Source: Jaapia argillacea MUCL 33604 (lineage: Eukaryota; Basidiomycota; Agaricomycetes; Jaapiales; Jaapiaceae). Taken from it: DNA of 64,000 nt. Positions 21,345 through 32,378 of this stretch are shown one piece after another; position 1 is the stretch's first letter; the number at the start of each line of letters is the position of its first letter. A model generated the notes under the pieces. The model had not been told where the DNA came from. It did not search any database and was given only the letters and a program-made list of their open reading frames with translations. The translations under genes were made by a program, and so were the position numbers. Location: contig KL197710.1 in the NCBI GenBank assembly GCA_000697665.1, positions 691,425 to 755,424 on the forward strand, in the 5' to 3' direction.

Positions 21345-23797
21345 TCATCCACTCCCGGCACCGCGATGAGATGTGTCCGACGCCGATCGAGAAACCTTCT
21401 TCACAGCCTCAAGAGCTTTCGTCTCTCTCCATTCACATCCATCACAGTACTCACAAGACCTACGTCAAAGGTTCATCAGCAGACTGCAGAATCGGTCATG
21501 AGTTGGCTTACCGACACCGCCCAGCGTTCATCACATCGACTCCAGTAGGCGGGCGTTGGCCATACCAGTATCCCAAAACTGTCGTCAGATGATCATCGAC
21601 CAGTTTGTCGTCAAACAAAAAGTCTTTCGTCCCAATTATTTTCGAGGACGAGAGTGTTTCGGCCTCCGAGCCACTTGATGACTCGTGGTCAGTCATAGTT
21701 GCCTCTGATCGAACAGCCTTCGTAAGCGAGCAGGTACCCAGAGGGGTGGTTGAAGCAAACCTGTCTCTCCAGCCGGAGTCACAACCGACGGAACTTTACC
21801 CCCGTCCATTTCCCGATCTTGTGGTACGTCCTCGCCGTGGATGGGCTCCTTCACCTCAGGGAGGGCCAGAAGCGACTGCTGGATCGCCCAAGCCAGCTGG
21901 GGATCCTCAGACTGAGCGATGGCTACAGCCAAATCAATGTCGGCGATATGGCCCCCATCGGTCAAAGAAACTGCAATTGCCCGCGCAAGATCTTGTGATT
22001 CACGGTCATTGGGAAGGGGCATTGTCGCTGCTCTTGAGAGTTTTTTGGTCTCTCTGCCTCTCTGTCCCCCTTTACCCGCGTGCTTGAACTGAGCCTGAGT
22101 CCGGTAAACAAGCGTGAGTCTTGGATCCACCCCATCCACGTTCAACATCTTCACAAACTCAACCCACAACACTACCAACTGGTCTAAACATCTAGGAACA
22201 CTCGATTCGCCGCCCGCACCTGCCCCAGGCAGAATCAACATGGCCTTTTGGATGAACCGTTCCGAAAACGGTGCCTTTGAATCCAGTCCTAGACTTGCCC
22301 AGAAAATGGAAAAATCGAAAGAGGCTGATATGAGGGGCGAGAGAAGACTATGATAGAGCATCAGTTGGAGGCGAGAGGGTAGCGTATCGTCATGTGATGG
22401 GAGCCCTGGGGAGCGACGGGTTTTAGTGTCGAGAAGCACGAGGGTGAAATTCGGTTTGGAAGGTGGGGGCATTGAAAGTACTAGGTCAAGGTTTGAGGAT
22501 GGGCCCGACTGAATAGTAGCGTTTATGGGTTCTGCTGATGGTGGAATCGAAGGCTGGGTATTTGTTGAAGGATTAACCAGGGTGCTGTTCGAGAAGAACG
22601 ACGTTATCTGAGCCTGGGATTCGACGTCTGCTCCCGAATCTGATTCTGGTGTCCGCCGAGCCTTCTTTCCAAGCTTAGGTTTCCGAGGGGATGCTGGTGC
22701 GCGCTTCTTGCCCTTCCCATCCGTCTGCACAGATTTATCTTCGACTGTTCTTCTTGGTTTGCGATGAATCTCGTCCTATGCCATGGACTCATGTCAGTAG
22801 CTTCACCTTAGAGGAAGGAAAGGAAGAATACAATTATTCCGGTTACTAGTTGGCCATGGAGAACGCCAAATACAGGCATCTCTCGCTACAACCTAGCGTC
22901 AGTATCGAAATAACGATGATTTGGGAGCAGGATGCTCACGCAGACGCCAAGAGTGAGAAGACACCCGAGACATGAAAGCATATTGACCAAACTGAAAATG
23001 CCAAAAACAAGTCTATCAGACACATCCAACACAAGGAGGGAAAACGGCTAGTCCCACACCGCAAAGCCCAACGTTCCTCTTCCGTCTTGGTTGGGACGGT
23101 AACTTCGACGGGACGAATTTGTTGTTCTAGTTGCTTATGAACACTCTATTCACGCCCAAAGTCACGTTAAGCAGGTCTTCCCCATTCCCAAGGGACGAGA
23201 AACGCGCACCTGGCCACGTTGTAAGACCTTGTCGTTCTGTTGGGCCACCTTCTTATCAACAGAGATTTGTCGTCCTTGAGCGGACACAAAAGAAGTAGGT
23301 CGATCTTCCAACTTCTTGAACCGCTTTTGGCGCAAGCCATAATCGAATTGGACCTCACACCTATGCAACGCTCAGTACGCCTTGACGGATGTTAACGACT
23401 AGCTATTATGGACTTACCAAGCAGGGCCCGTCAGATCGGATACACTTAACGCGTGTCTCCATGCCCTAAACCTCTCAAACGGAGATGGTTCCTTGCTTTG
23501 GAAGGAAGCCTTTAAAGTAGCATGGACATAAGAGTCAGCTCGTTCTCCTTCTATCTCAATAATAATTTCTGGTCCACCCCGGTCGGTTTCAACTCCCCTC
23601 TCGGCTTCCGGTTCACCTTTGTTGATTTCAAGGCTGGGTCCACTCCCGTCTCCTCTCGCCACGGAAGGGCTGTCGACAAGGACTGGTGGGCTTGGAGTGG
23701 AACTGAGAGCTGCGTGTGTGAAAGCGTCGATGTTCGCATAGTCTTCTGAAGTAAACGACCAGTCGAATGCATCGTATTCGGCTTCAGAAGTAGACAT
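21345..23797 (-). CDS. EXO5: Exonuclease V (EXO5) with internal ubiquitin-interacting motifs
   Basis: Multi-exon gene from MSTSEAEYDAFDWSFTSEDY (23797) to the stop at 21345. After a disordered N-terminus, GPAW joins C-E-V-Q-F-D-Y-G-L-R-Q, supplying the lone N-terminal Fe-S cysteine. Then come SVHKQLEQQIRPVEVTVPTK, MPVFGVLHGQLVTGII-DEIH, and LVLLDTKTRR with LPSRLQLMLYH, the PD-(D/E)XK nuclease core. The last exons give GTKDFLFDDKLVDDHLTTVL and C-R-S-C-E-Y-C-D-G-C-E-W, the C-terminal Fe-S cysteines. The enzyme is a single-strand exonuclease for mitochondrial or nuclear DNA. Between LTLVYRTQ and IIGTKDFLFD lies an insert with two or three UIM-like helices (DLARAIAVSL, DIDLAVAIAQS, DPQLAWAIQQSL; 21861-22001). 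The 56-nt intron after GET (about 21767-21712) is inferred from frame. Confidence 0.85.
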
Positions 23798-24753
23798 CCA
23801 GTTGGGAGACTGGGAGTGGGTGGTTGAGGTCAAGAACGTTGTCACGTTTTGTGACGTGATCAGCACGTGTAAACTCACACCGAGTCACCGTGACTTCACA
23901 ATCCCCGTACTCCCGATTTCTCGTGATATGTATTCCTCCTGCTCGTTGGTCACTATGTCAAGTGCCCTATCACGATATTGGCCTGGAATAGCATTCGCAC
24001 ACCACTGAATACCGTCTTTTTGTATGTCATGACACCTGGGAATGACACCTGGGATATTTGATCGTCTGGATTGAGGGTGATCTGCTGGTTGGATGACTGG
24101 CCTTCGGGCCCAAGATCACTAAGGAACCTTGGCCTCCGTCTCCATTCACAACATACCCAACGACACCGTGATTTGGGAAAAACCAAGCAAGGCCAAGCAT
24201 TGCTCAATGCTCGTTACCCCATTATTGGAGAAGATAAAGGCCTGTATTGTCTTGGAACAGCACGTCGGCCACGCAATGAACATGGTAAATTCATACCCGG
24301 TTGCCATGTTATGTCAAGAGTGGAGTCGCATTTCTTCTCCAAATTCCTGCTTTGGCATTCATTGTGGCTATATGCCTTGCAGTGCTTCAGCAAACGTGGA
24401 ATGTTTCTTCGGTTTGGGTGATGAGGAAGGCTTGAGCGAGGATCTTGGCTGGTCTTGGATAGTCATTTTTGTGATTCCGCCGAACACAAAGAACCGCAGC
24501 TGTGGCTTCCATGCAACCTCATTCCTTCGCGAATCCATTTCGCGCCACCCGCTTCCTCTGAGCTTCATAAACTCACCTCATGCTCCGCACCTCCTTCCTC
24601 GTCTCGCCCTTCTTCGTACAGCCGTAACGCTGCGCGTTCCCTGTTTTTCTCATTTCTATTTCCCTTTTATTCCGACCCTCTCTCTCTATTCCTCACACAT
24701 TCATTCCGCTGTTCTCAACCATAGACTCTAGAGCATAGACCATACACTAGATC
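23798..24753. other. Divergent intergenic region between EXO5 and the transporter
   Basis: About 950 nt. A 23840-23870 segment is rich in ACGT cores (GTGACGTGATCAGCACGTG). A short direct repeat TGACACCTGGGA occurs at about 24030-24055. Frames at 24129-24731 (+) and 24071-24421 (+) are domain-free. The C/T-rich stretch at 24560-24720 is probably the transporter leader. Confidence 0.4.
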
Positions 24754-26784
24754 ATGTCCCCTACAGAGCTTACCAACCAAGGCCCTCATCCCCAGCTTTG
24801 TCTCCCTGATACGACCGCCAGCCGGCTTGCTCGTCGCGTTCATGGGTGGTCATGGCAAGCTGTAAGTCACATTGTTTGTCTTTTGACCCGTGCAGGGAAC
24901 TCACCCCCCACTCTCAGTTTCCCATCGGCATGGGCACTGGAGCCGTATACGTTACCCTCTCCGCCGTCAAAACTCGTTCACCTTCACTTACCACAGTCGA
25001 AACAATATTCTACTTCATCAACATCGCGCTCTTCCTTCTCAACACTTGTACACTCTTCCTACAAGCCATCCGTTCGTCTTCCAGATCTCATCCTTCCATT
25101 TTTAGTCAAAGCTCACCGACTTGGTACTAGTCTATCCGAAACAGGCTAAGCGCCTCATTACAGATCCCGTGAAAGGAATCTTTGTTCCCCTCTGTGTGAG
25201 TGGCCACTCTGTCTAATTCCAATCCTGGTCTTCTGACGAGCCTTTTGATAGGCCTTGTCCTTTGCGACTATTATCATCGGGACCATCAACTATCTTGTCC
25301 CATCAGGACACGTCCACCCCGAAGTCATTTATGCTCTTTTCTGGTCGGTATCTCATTTTTCTTACCTCCCTGAGACGGTGATGACTGAACGTTCCCCTGT
25401 TGGCTCAAACTTCAGGATATATGTCGCAATCGCCCTTGGCATTTGCTTCCCAATGTTGATGATCTGGTTCAACAAACCCCATGATCTGACAACTTTCACG
25501 CCCGCTTGGGCTTTCTTGGTGCGTTTCTGACACTCTACCAACCACGGTGGTTCTTACTATCTGTGGTTTCCATCAGATCTTCCCCATGGTGCGCTAAACT
25601 GAACTCTGCGATCTCCACCAGTTATTGATATCTTATTCTCAGATGCTCGTTGGAGTGGTTTCATTCAATGTGTTGAAAGTGATACCAGCCTCTGATCCTC
25701 GCGCACTTGGCGTACTGCTCGTTGGTTATTTCTTCCAAGGTACATCTACCTCCTGTGAACGACGCTGAAAGAGCTCATTGCCCGCCTTGTAGGCATTGGG
25801 ACATTCATGACTGCGATATACGTTTGTGTGTACATCATACGGTGCGTCCATCGTTACCCTGTGACATTTCGTTAGTGTATGCACGAGTACCTCAACGTTC
25901 TCTTTGTCAGGATCATGACGGTACGATTCCTTACCTTCCTTTTGTTCGATATTCTGACCGTCCATTTGATTAGACTGGGTTTATGGATGGTCATCAAGCA
26001 AATGGCGCATTCGTCGCTTGTGGTCCTCCTGGATTCACAGCTCTTGCCCTCATTAACTTAGGTGCCCGCGCAAAAGAAATGTCGGTTCCTTACTCCTGTC
26101 CTATGACCGATACATTCTTGGTCTTTTAGCTGACGGATCCCCCTTTCGAACCCTCAGACTCCCACAACACAACTTGGTCTCGCCTGCTGCAGGCGAGATC
26201 TGGTACGCCTCAAGCGTTATGGCCGGGCTTATGTTCTTTGGTCTTGCGGTGTTCTTTTTCTTCTTTGGAGCTTTGCCGTATTGGTTCAAGTTGCATAAGC
26301 ATTTAAGTGAGATCCTTGGATGTACGCAGATTTTTCCTTTCCGCGTTAGCTGCTTATAGTAACAATTGACTCGGACCGTAGGTTGGGCTTTGACCTTCCC
26401 TAATGGTACGTCCACCCCGCCCCCCGAGTTATGAGCACTGACAATTGAAGGGACATTCATTTATCAGTCGGGTGGATCAACACCCTTCGCGTCCTTGGCG
26501 ATATTTTCGAGATCGAAGGCTTCTACGTCGTTCACCTCATCATGACGATATTCATCTGCTCAACATGGGTCATACTCTTCGTCTTGACCGTCATGGCATT
26601 TTGGAAGGGCAAAATCTTCATGGCCAAGGATGGGGATGTCATTCGGGATTCGTTTGATGATGGGGCGCTTGGGGAGAAAGTAGGCAGGGGAGAGGATGTG
26701 GAGAAGGGGCCTGGATTTGAGTTTGGGTTTGGGCATGGGGCTGGGAGTGAGACCAACTTGAGGCAGGGTCTTGTGCCTCAGTGA
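24754..26784 (+). CDS. TDT/SLAC1-family membrane transporter (Mae1/Ssu1-like)
   Basis: Many small exons. MSPTELTNQGPHPQLCLPDT ends in WSWQA, then splices to FPIGMGTGAVYVTL, the conserved first helix of the tellurite-resistance/dicarboxylate transporter fold. Further helices include FATIIIGTINYLV, IYVAIALGICFPMLMIW, IFPM-MLVGVVSFNVL, IGTFMTAIYVCVYIIR, GPPGFTALALINL, IWYASSVMAGLMFFGLAVFF and FICSTWVILFVLTVMAFW, about ten in all. The tail is acidic and Gly-rich. Family members export sulfite (Ssu1) or import malate (Mae1); GPPGFTALALI fits the group but does not decide the substrate. Two predicted exons are only 12 and 10 nt. An intron from about 26080 to 26157 skips a stop codon. Confidence 0.85.
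25577..25588 (+). other. 12-nt exon of the transporter gene
   Basis: ATCTTCCCCATG is bounded by CATCAG and GTGCGC. It adds I-F-P-M between AWAFL and MLVGVV, matching the family's P-x-IFP-x-ML-x-G helix. The neighbouring introns are 58 and 54 nt and all three exons are in phase 0. Confidence 0.7.
25911..25920 (+). other. 10-nt microexon of the transporter gene
   Basis: GATCATGACG lies between TTTGTCAG and GTACGA. It joins …YIIR to TGFMDGHQANG as R-I-M-T-T, where the family usually has RLMxxG. The downstream intron is 53 nt. Skipping it would break the frame. Confidence 0.65.
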
Positions 26785-27444
26785 GCATCTCCTGGCTACC
26801 TTATAGCGCCAAGGATGTCTCTTCACATTTTTTGTGGACGTTTTGGTCATTGGACATTGGCACGGACTTTGTATAGCAAAATCGATGAGAGTACTTGATA
26901 TTTTATATCTCACGCTGAGCGTGTCGTTCTGTTATTCGTAGAAGTTGGAAGCACTCCCCCCGGACGCATATGACATTATGCGTACACACACGCTGATGCG
27001 ACTTTGTTGTCTCGTGAGAATGACCCGTACTTGATTCACATCTCGGCGCATCTGTATCTCCGACCTCGCCCTATCTGTAGACGCATCTAAATTCCGGAAC
27101 TACTCGACGACAACGTACTACCTATCAACGCGTACAGGGGAAACCTCTGCCTATAAATACAGCATGAGAGGATGAAGTCACAAGTACAAATGCTGAGAGG
27201 TGAGAAGGTTAAATACAAGGGTGTGCGAAGCTAGTGGTACAACGGCGGACCAGCCGACAGATGGGAAAGAGAAAGGCAAGCGATGGGAGATTAAGGTGAT
27301 GATACAACGGCAGACCAGCTGGTGACGAAAAGCGAAGCAAAAAGAAAAGGGGGCTGTCGTAAGTCATAGGACGTGAAAGATCATCATCATTGTACAGAGG
27401 CAGACCAGCACATCCATCTGAATGAGAGTCCCAAAGATTCTTCT
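26785..27444. other. Convergent intergenic region
   Basis: About 660 nt between the transporter stop and the stop of the next minus-strand gene. It contains the direct repeats listed separately. Frames within it (26560-26913 -, 27209-27448 -) are not supported by any domain. Confidence 0.4.
27235..27410. repeat. Three imperfect direct repeats of about 20 bp
   Basis: GTACAACGGCGGACCAGC (27237), ATACAACGGCAGACCAGC (27303) and GTACAGAGGCAGACCAGC (27392) are spaced 66 and 89 bp apart, just beyond the stop of the hypothetical gene. The function is unknown; they could be remnants of a duplicated 3' segment. Confidence 0.6.
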
Positions 27445-28275
27445 TCAACTGGAGGTCCGTGGGATCTCAGACTTGATCTCGGTTCCGTAAATGTCGCAGG
27501 TGTGGATTGTGCGACCTGCTTTGCGTTGGACGCTCTCGGCGAAGCGGTGGCCGTGCTCCCAGATGTCGTCGATGTTGACGCGCAGTGGTGGAATAACGTC
27601 CCTTTCGACTAGGAGCTATAAGAAGACATAATAAGCAAAGACAATAGCGGTGTTATCAGTTCATCGGATAACTTACACGGAGAGCGTCCTTGGCCCATTG
27701 TCCTGCCTCGCTGCCGTCCCCGAGAGGAAAAATGGGGACCTCTCTGAGGAGCATCGATAGCCCGATCCCAGTTATTCCGGGGTCGAGCTTGCAAACGAGA
27801 ACGGCGGCGACCATGGTGGCCTCGGAGTTGACGACTTGCTCGCCCTGGTATTGCAGAGTTGGAACACCTCGTCGCATAGCATGCGTCAGATGAAAGCGCC
27901 ATGATTGATCTATGGGTGGGGCGGGTTTCTTTGGCGCGACGTTGACGGTCGTATGGAATTTGATGCCCTCTTCCATTGGGCCGGTTTGAGGCTGGTGGTG
28001 AAATATGAGGTATAACCGGCTTTTGTTTTTTCTATTGACCATGGCCTTTGAGAAAAGTGTTAAGGATTATTTGGGGTGGCGGAGAAAAAATGAGAACTTA
28101 CCGAGGGCTGGGTGATTTCAGTAGGGGCTTCGGTTCCGTGCATATCGAACGCTGATTTAACTATGCGGTCGACGCATACAGGGCTCTTGAAAATGGGCGC
28201 CCGGTACAGAAATGGTAGCGCGGTCTTATACCCTATTCTCCCGAGGAAGTACGTGCGCAGGCACGGATGAACCAT
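27445..28275 (-). CDS. Conserved-looking protein of unknown function
   Basis: Three exons joined by good introns: MVHPCLRTYFLGRIGYKTAL...EITQPS, then AMVNRKNKSRLYLIFHHQ...WAKDALR, then LLVERDVIPPLRVNIDDIWE and a final SEIPRTSS. The middle exon contains FHTTVNVAPKKPAPPIDQSW and VPTLQYQGEQVVNSEATMVA, an ordered alternating pattern that looks like a real beta-rich domain. No catalytic motif or membrane segment is visible. I do not recognise the family. The true start may differ, since the first exon is basic and aromatic. Splice sites and frame continuity support coding. Confidence 0.6.
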
Positions 28276-28904
28276 GTGTTAGGTTCAAGATTCCTCCATT
28301 GATAGCGGAGTGAAAGCGTAGATGATGGCCCTAAAGGATGGTACATATTTCGGCAGCACGAGACAGGCTGCATGCATGGGATAGAGCTTCACTTTAGCCA
28401 TTACAAGCTCATGGCAGGATTCTCGCCTCCGGCTTGGAGCCGACTCTTTTGTTAAAAAGTTGACCGTGGGTTCACCCCATCAGCTGAAGACAAGAGGGGT
28501 TGCCTTGGTTGCAAAATTCTTTCAGCGGCTTCCAAGAGACGTTCAGGGTCTTTTGAACAAAAGAGACTTGGCTAGAACCTGACGGACACGCAGCAGAGAA
28601 AAGAGGGAGTTGCCCGACAAGGGAGGATCATGATGTCGAGCGCGTCTGTCACAGCATCATGTCACACGTGACAAAATATTTGCTTCCGCGACTTGAATCC
28701 AATTAGCAAACTCGCCACGGCATCCGTCAAACTGCTCATAGGCCCGCCACCGTCAACACCGTCGCAACTTCGATGTATGCTGATTATTATTTACCCCTCT
28801 GCTATCCGAGTCCACTGAACTGATAATACAACAATCGCAGGAAGGAAAGCTCTCCAGCTTTTCCTAGCACCGCAATTGCCATCGCAGATGCGTCAACCAA
28901 CCCG
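28276..28904. other. Divergent promoter region
   Basis: About 630 nt between two divergent genes. A 12-bp palindrome GTCACACGTGAC with a CACGTG core lies near 28661, a likely bHLH-type or CBF1-like site by consensus only. No gene seen. Confidence 0.45.
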
Positions 28905-30598
28905 ATGGACCACATCGATGCGGAGATAGAAAAGTACTTGGGAGTCGTTCGAGGCTTACGATCGCGTCGAAACGTACACGCGCCCGTGTCACGTCTACCG
29001 CCCGAGCTTCTGACTCGGATTTTCTCGGAGCTCTGCTGGACAGACCAGAGTTCCTTTCCTAATAGTTCTTACCACATCCGCCAGGAGCCCCGCCGATACT
29101 TTTGGATCAAGGTCACCCATGTGTGCCGCCTGTGGCGGTCTGTCGCCATCGAGTGCGCAAGCCTTTGGAGCCGAATCCCATTTTTCTTTCCCAAATGGAT
29201 CCCCGAGATGCTCTCGCGGTCTCGAGGAGTACAGCTGGTTGTCGAACAGATACCACGGAGTGAAGTAGGCAATCTTGGTGTGGTACTGCAACAACTGGAG
29301 CGCATACGTGTCCTCACCATGGATGCTGTGTCCCATGCAGAATTACAATTGATCTCCGATCAAGTGCAGACACCGGTGGCCCCCTGCTTGGAGTCGCTAT
29401 CCATTTCGTCGCTCGACTTGAATAGAGACGACCCTTCCCCCTTTCTTAACTTATTCCGTCTCTCGACTCCTCGCCTAAAGACCCTTCGCCTCAGCGCTTT
29501 CCCTGTCAGCTGGGATTCGCAATTAATCCGGAGCAACTCACTTACTAGCTTGGCGATTCAATCCCTTCGACCGCAATCCACGTTGGACCAAATGCTAGAT
29601 GTTCTTCGCCATACGCCCAACCTAACGTCATTTATCCTCGTCAAGAGCTTAACAAAGCTTCCGGATGGTCTTACGTTTCTGCCACTCCGCAAGGAGATCG
29701 TGCCATTGTCTTATCTGCAAGACATGGCCATTGAAATGGATGGCTTTGCCTGCGCCAATCTCCTCGACCATCTCTCGTATCCTAGGTCCTCCACCTTACG
29801 GTTGACTTTGTCATTCAACTTCACCACCGTCGCCCCCCTCAAAATCATCTCCCCACTGATTGTCCCTCAGTGTGACGTCGCGGAAGGAGCGAAACCTATC
29901 CGACATCTCCGAGTTAATGCACGTAGTGATTCATGGGGAGGCCCCGGCGGTTTTCTGATGCAGGGTCGTGTCGCTCCAGCACTCGGGTCGTGGCAAAACA
30001 CGGAGCCTCAAGTTTCTATCGGGGTAGATATGCCAAACACTTTGGGCATTGAATCAACCCGATGTGATGCACTCACGATACTGGCTGGCAGTCTTGTCCT
30101 ACCTCAGCTGGAAATTCTCGAACTCTATGATTTCTCCACAATGCGGGAGTTGGACTGGTTTGCGATGGCAGTGTGCTTGAGGGAGGTCAAGGAGATCCAG
30201 CTTTTCAGCGGCACAGGCTCCGGACTTGCAACGGCTCTCGCAACGGGACTCGTTGAAGGCCAGACATCCAATTTCTTGCCTCGAATATGCCCCAGTCTTC
30301 GAAGCCTGGTTCTTCGGGGCATCGACTTCGAGGAGAAATGCGGGGACTTGGCGTACATGAAGTCATGTTCACAGCCTTCGACAATCGACGTTCGTGTGGC
30401 AAGCCCATCTCCACGTTAGATATTACTCGATGCTACAACGTTACGGATGAAAACATTCGCCTCTTCGAACAGGTGGCTGAGATGGTCACCTGGGATCATG
30501 TAGAAAATATCAGCGCACGCAGCTCAGGATCAGAAGACGAGGACGATGATGAGGACGACGAAGACGATGATGAAGACGACGACGACGACGACGACTAG
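28905..30598 (+). CDS. F-box-like LRR protein with a single-base frame break near the 3' end
   Basis: Main frame 28905-30419: residues about 1-20 are a short helix (MDHIDAEIEKYLGVVRGLRS), then VSRLPPELLTRIFSELCW and VCRLWRSVAIECASLWSRI, a standard mushroom F-box. Leu-rich repeats follow. The conserved tail does not stay in this frame: after CGDLAYM the family-like sequence VMFTAFDNRRSCGKPISTLD continues one base out of register and runs through DITRCYNVTDENIRLFEQV to an acidic end of alternating Asp/Glu (30535-30595). There is no space for an intron at about 30352-30368, so one base is missing, by real mutation, sequencing error or ribosomal slippage. Its role would be substrate adaptor of an SCF ubiquitin ligase; the target is unknown. 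Confidence 0.7.
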
Positions 30599-32378
30599 GT
30601 CCAGATGGAGGATTGCTGGATGATGACGGCAATATGCCTTGGTGGTGAAGTTCATGTCTACAAGTCGTCTTATTCGATACTCGAATCGTCATCTCCGTTT
30701 GTTCCCGATACTCCATCTCGACGGCCACAGACCCTCTCCATCCATGCATGTCCTCCACCGAATTCCTCCGCTCTTGACTTCGTGATGCCCTCCAACTTTT
30801 AGGGCGGCTGTTGTACGAAATGCTTTCCATCAACTTCTTGAGGTCACCCCATCAATTAAAAGTAATAATATCTCCCGAGGCACGCAATGCCGATATTGAG
30901 ACCCATTCCGAGCATCACCACTCTCCGCTTATCGCCAGCGCCTCTCTAGAATCCTTCTGATAACCATTTACGATGGGTTAGCATACTTATCGCTATCAAG
31001 GCACGTTGTCGAATAATCTTGCTCCGCTAGCGGTTGGAGCTCCATCAAACTATTGACTTCCTTGGAGTCCATACGACACTCTTCTACAGTTGCCCTGCGA
31101 TGGTCTTCAATTCACCTTTTCCGCCCTTCCTCATTCCCACGGCGTTTTAAAGGTTGCGTTATGTCTCGCCATCGCACTGAACAGTCAGGGAATGAAGTCG
31201 AATGCATGGTCATTCGTTCAACGGAAGGAAGCGCAGCGATTGATTGTACCAATCCTCGTTAGGTTGTCCTTGACATGACCACACCATCTTTCGTTTACGA
31301 GAGCCGGATGGGACATATCGCCGACACCAGCGTCGCAATTCCTCGCTCCACCACACCAGTGATAGAACACCCATTTGAAAAGTGGGGTTCCCCCTACCCA
31401 CTCACGGAAGGAATCACGGAGACGTATCCATTCTTCTTACCCTACTTCAACTCCTGACGCCATAGTCTTGTCTCGAAATCCGCCTCCACCGCTGCGAGTC
31501 CGCACCTTATACGGCAAGCGCATATCCTGCATCCTCCTTCCTCCATCCGCAGCCCATCGTTTATACGGAAATGGCAACCCGAACACTACCGGATACATCA
31601 TTGCGATGTTCAACGAGACCGCCGCCTTAGGCTGAACTGTGTAACGATCCCTTGTTGATGGTCTCGATCGAGGGTCAGCGAGGAAGGCGGTTCGATGAGG
31701 GGTGGGTGTTGGATGCACCGCCGCACATTCATTTGGTCAATTGGCGTGGACCGACGAGTTGTCGCTTATGTTGGCAGCGACTGTGCGTCGATAAGGAGCT
31801 AGTCGCACAGGTTGATTGTCGATAAGCATGGTTCGGACTCCACACAGCGTGAAGCACCCAACCACCCCTCGTTTGGGGTCAGTCATCTCCACTTGTGCAC
31901 GGCGAAAGTCTCGGACGTCATCCATCGGAAGATTGTCTCGCCACAACAAGATTTTGATCGTGTACAATCTTGGATTGCGCTATTTGCAATAGAGTCTAGA
32001 TCTCTGTTGAGCGATCTGGTTGATGCTTCTACGCTTTCAACACGATCGCGCCGAACCCCTCCCGCTGTACCGACGCGCAAGGACTATCAATCGTATTCAT
32101 GACCAGGAGGGAAGTCTTGGATGATGCCAAGTGGAATGATGCGCCAGACGTCACATTCTGGTTTGAACTGTTTGATCGCAACCCTCGAACTAACATTGGC
32201 TGTACACGGTTCTGCCCCACCGATGCAGCCGCAGCCACCACTAGTAGCCACCGTCAGCCACTGGAGCAACTCTTTATCAAGGCAGTGGTTTTCTGAAATT
32301 TTCTTCACTCCATCCCCCTTCCTCCGTCCCCTCCATTCACGGCCTCTTCACGATTAACGACAGACACTTACGTTCATC
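30599..32378. other. Long stretch with no supported gene, possibly decayed coding
   Basis: Nearly 1.8 kb. Several short plus-strand frames (31275-31457, 31375-31635, 31812-32102, 32099-32296) lie one after another in different frames. One piece around 31660-31830 reads like folded protein (GWVLDAPPHIHLVNW then CRLCWQRLCVDKEL), so the region may hold a decayed host gene. I recognise no family. The last 120 nt (32260-32378) are C/T-rich and are probably the leader of the secreted protein. Confidence 0.35.

Noticed and set aside
24071-24731. Plus-strand ORFs of 116 and 200 codons upstream of the transporter
   Set aside because: No recognisable motif; the second ends in the C/T-rich leader of the transporter.
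30535-30598. GAC/GAT-rich microsatellite
   Set aside because: It encodes the acidic tail typical of this F-box family in the shifted frame, so it is not an independent element.
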